From NCBI RefSeq assembly GCF_022539665.2, contig NC_081336.1, positions 10,144,778-10,208,777 on the forward strand: a stretch of 64,000 bases of DNA. The letters are read 5' to 3'. This document shows positions 63,001 through 64,000 of this stretch, in pieces. How positions within the stretch are numbered: position 1 is the stretch's first letter; each line of letters opens with the position of its first letter. The stretch comes from Daphnia carinata. Its lineage: Eukaryota > Arthropoda > Branchiopoda > Diplostraca > Daphniidae. The translations under genes were made by a program, and so were the position numbers. The notes under the pieces are model-generated. The model searched no databases. It was not told where the DNA came from and saw only the letters and a program-made list of their open reading frames with translations.

Positions 63001-64000
63001 TCAAATATACGTGTATTCAATGTGAATATAGTGTTATAGAATCAGTTTCATGATCTACATTCAAACAGTATCAAATATACGTGTATTCAATGTGAATATA
63101 GTGTTATAGAATCAGTTTCATGATCTACATTCAAACAGTATCAAATATACGTGTATTCAATGTGAATATAGTGTTATAGAATCAGTTTATGATCTACATT
63201 CAAACAGTATCAAATATACGTGTATTCAATGTGAATATAGTGTTATAGAATCAGTTTCATGATCTACATTCAAACAGTATCAAATATACGTGTATTCAAT
63301 GTGAATATAGTGTGATACAGTGAGTTTCAATATCTACATTCAAACAGCATCAAATATACGTGTATTCAATGTGAATATAGTGTTATAGAATCAGTTTCAT
63401 GATCTACATTCAAACAGCATCAAATATACGTGTATTCAATGTGAATATAGTGTTATAGAATCAGTTTCATGATCTACATTCAAACAGTATCAAATATACG
63501 TGTATTCAATGTGAATATAGTTTGATACAGTGAATTTCAATATCTACATTCAAACAGCATTAAATATACGTGTATTCAATGTGAATATAGTGTTATAGAA
63601 TCAGTTTGATGATCTACATTCAAACAGTATCAAATATACGTGTATTCAATGTCAATATAGTGTTATAGAATCAGTTTCATGATCTACATTCAAACAGTAT
63701 CAAATATACATGTATTAAATGTGAATATAGTGTTATAGAATCAGTTTCATGATCTACATTCAAACAGCATCAAGTATACATGTATTCAATGTGAATAAAG
63801 TGTTATAGAATCAGTTTAATGATCTACATTCAAACAGCATTAAATATACGTGTATTCAATGTGAATATAGTGTTATAGAATCAGTTTCATGATCTACATT
63901 CAAACACTATCAAATATGCGTGTATTCAATGTGAATATAGTGTGAGACAGTGAGTTTCAATATCTACATTCAAACAGCATCAAATATACGTGTATTCAAT
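57001..64000 (+). repeat. 70-bp satellite block with GTATGATACAG subtype, continuing past window
   Basis: Between about 58200 and 61450 many A-type units carry GTATGATACAG instead of GTGTGATACAG, alternating with B units. From about 61800 B units dominate with TTTCATCATC variants, and from 62400 divergence rises again with scattered changes. The array runs off the end of the window. No gene is present. Confidence 0.96.

Noticed and set aside
15881-64000. ACGTG core in each satellite unit as a hypoxia-response or E-box site
   Set aside because: The five-base core is too short to be meaningful, and its regular presence follows from the unit sequence. There is no flanking consensus.

Overview
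This window is eukaryotic, repeat-dominated DNA. It has GT-AG introns of about 58-81 bp, a Ty3/gypsy element primed by a tRNA-Leu, remnants of animal genes (a vasa-type DEAD-box helicase with a zinc knuckle, and a JADE-family PHD-finger protein) and about 36 kb of AT-rich satellite. Tiny introns and a zinc-knuckle vasa fit an arthropod, most plausibly a branchiopod crustacean such as Daphnia. That placement is inference from the gene fragments, not a proven identification. Three 100-base N runs (4054-4153, 19787-19886, 43178-43277) are assembly gaps.

Layout. 1-4053: unique, decayed sequence with a vasa-like pseudogene (about 1730-2430), a 45-bp tandem array carrying a CTCF-like motif (2641-2899) and an exon chain of unknown identity (about 3330-4035). 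4154-4699: about 8 satellite units in minus orientation. 4700 to about 11990: one Ty3/gypsy element with a 5' LTR, a tRNA-Leu primer site and gag, protease, RT, RNase H and integrase, broken by many stops and frameshifts and lacking its 3' LTR. 11941-13180: one end and part of the body of a fold-back-like element whose terminal array forms the very tail of the gypsy reading frame. 13190-13470: a cluster of GGACGTCC-like palindromes. 13480-15000: C-terminal exons of a JADE-family gene on the minus strand. 15881-34542: 70-bp satellite. 34543-41152: a 6.6-kb head-to-head palindrome with about 3.3-kb arms. 41153-45251: satellite whose orientation flips across the gap. 45252-50056: a second, centre-deleted copy of the palindrome. 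50057-64000: satellite to the window edge.

The most interesting object is the fold-back-like family. Each full terminus carries six direct copies of a short GC-capped unit spaced 15-15-13-15-15 bp, then inverted copies at 22-bp pitch. The copy at 11.9 kb has the same geometry, but its unit sequence has changed in all repeats together (GAAATAGGACC against GAAAAAGGCCC). The body holds a spliced gene for a lysine/glutamate-rich coiled-coil protein that I do not recognise. In the palindromes that gene is internally duplicated and points outward from the centre in both arms. The two arms differ from each other, and both palindrome copies share the arm-specific differences, so the palindrome is a real, older structure that was later copied.

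The satellite is one family with at least two subtypes (A and B). It forms runs of A in one block, A-B dimers of 140 bp in another, and hybrid or GTATGATACAG-marked variants in the last block. The whole arrangement looks like pericentromeric or centromeric satellite with nested mobile elements. No gene in the window is shown to be intact and functional.
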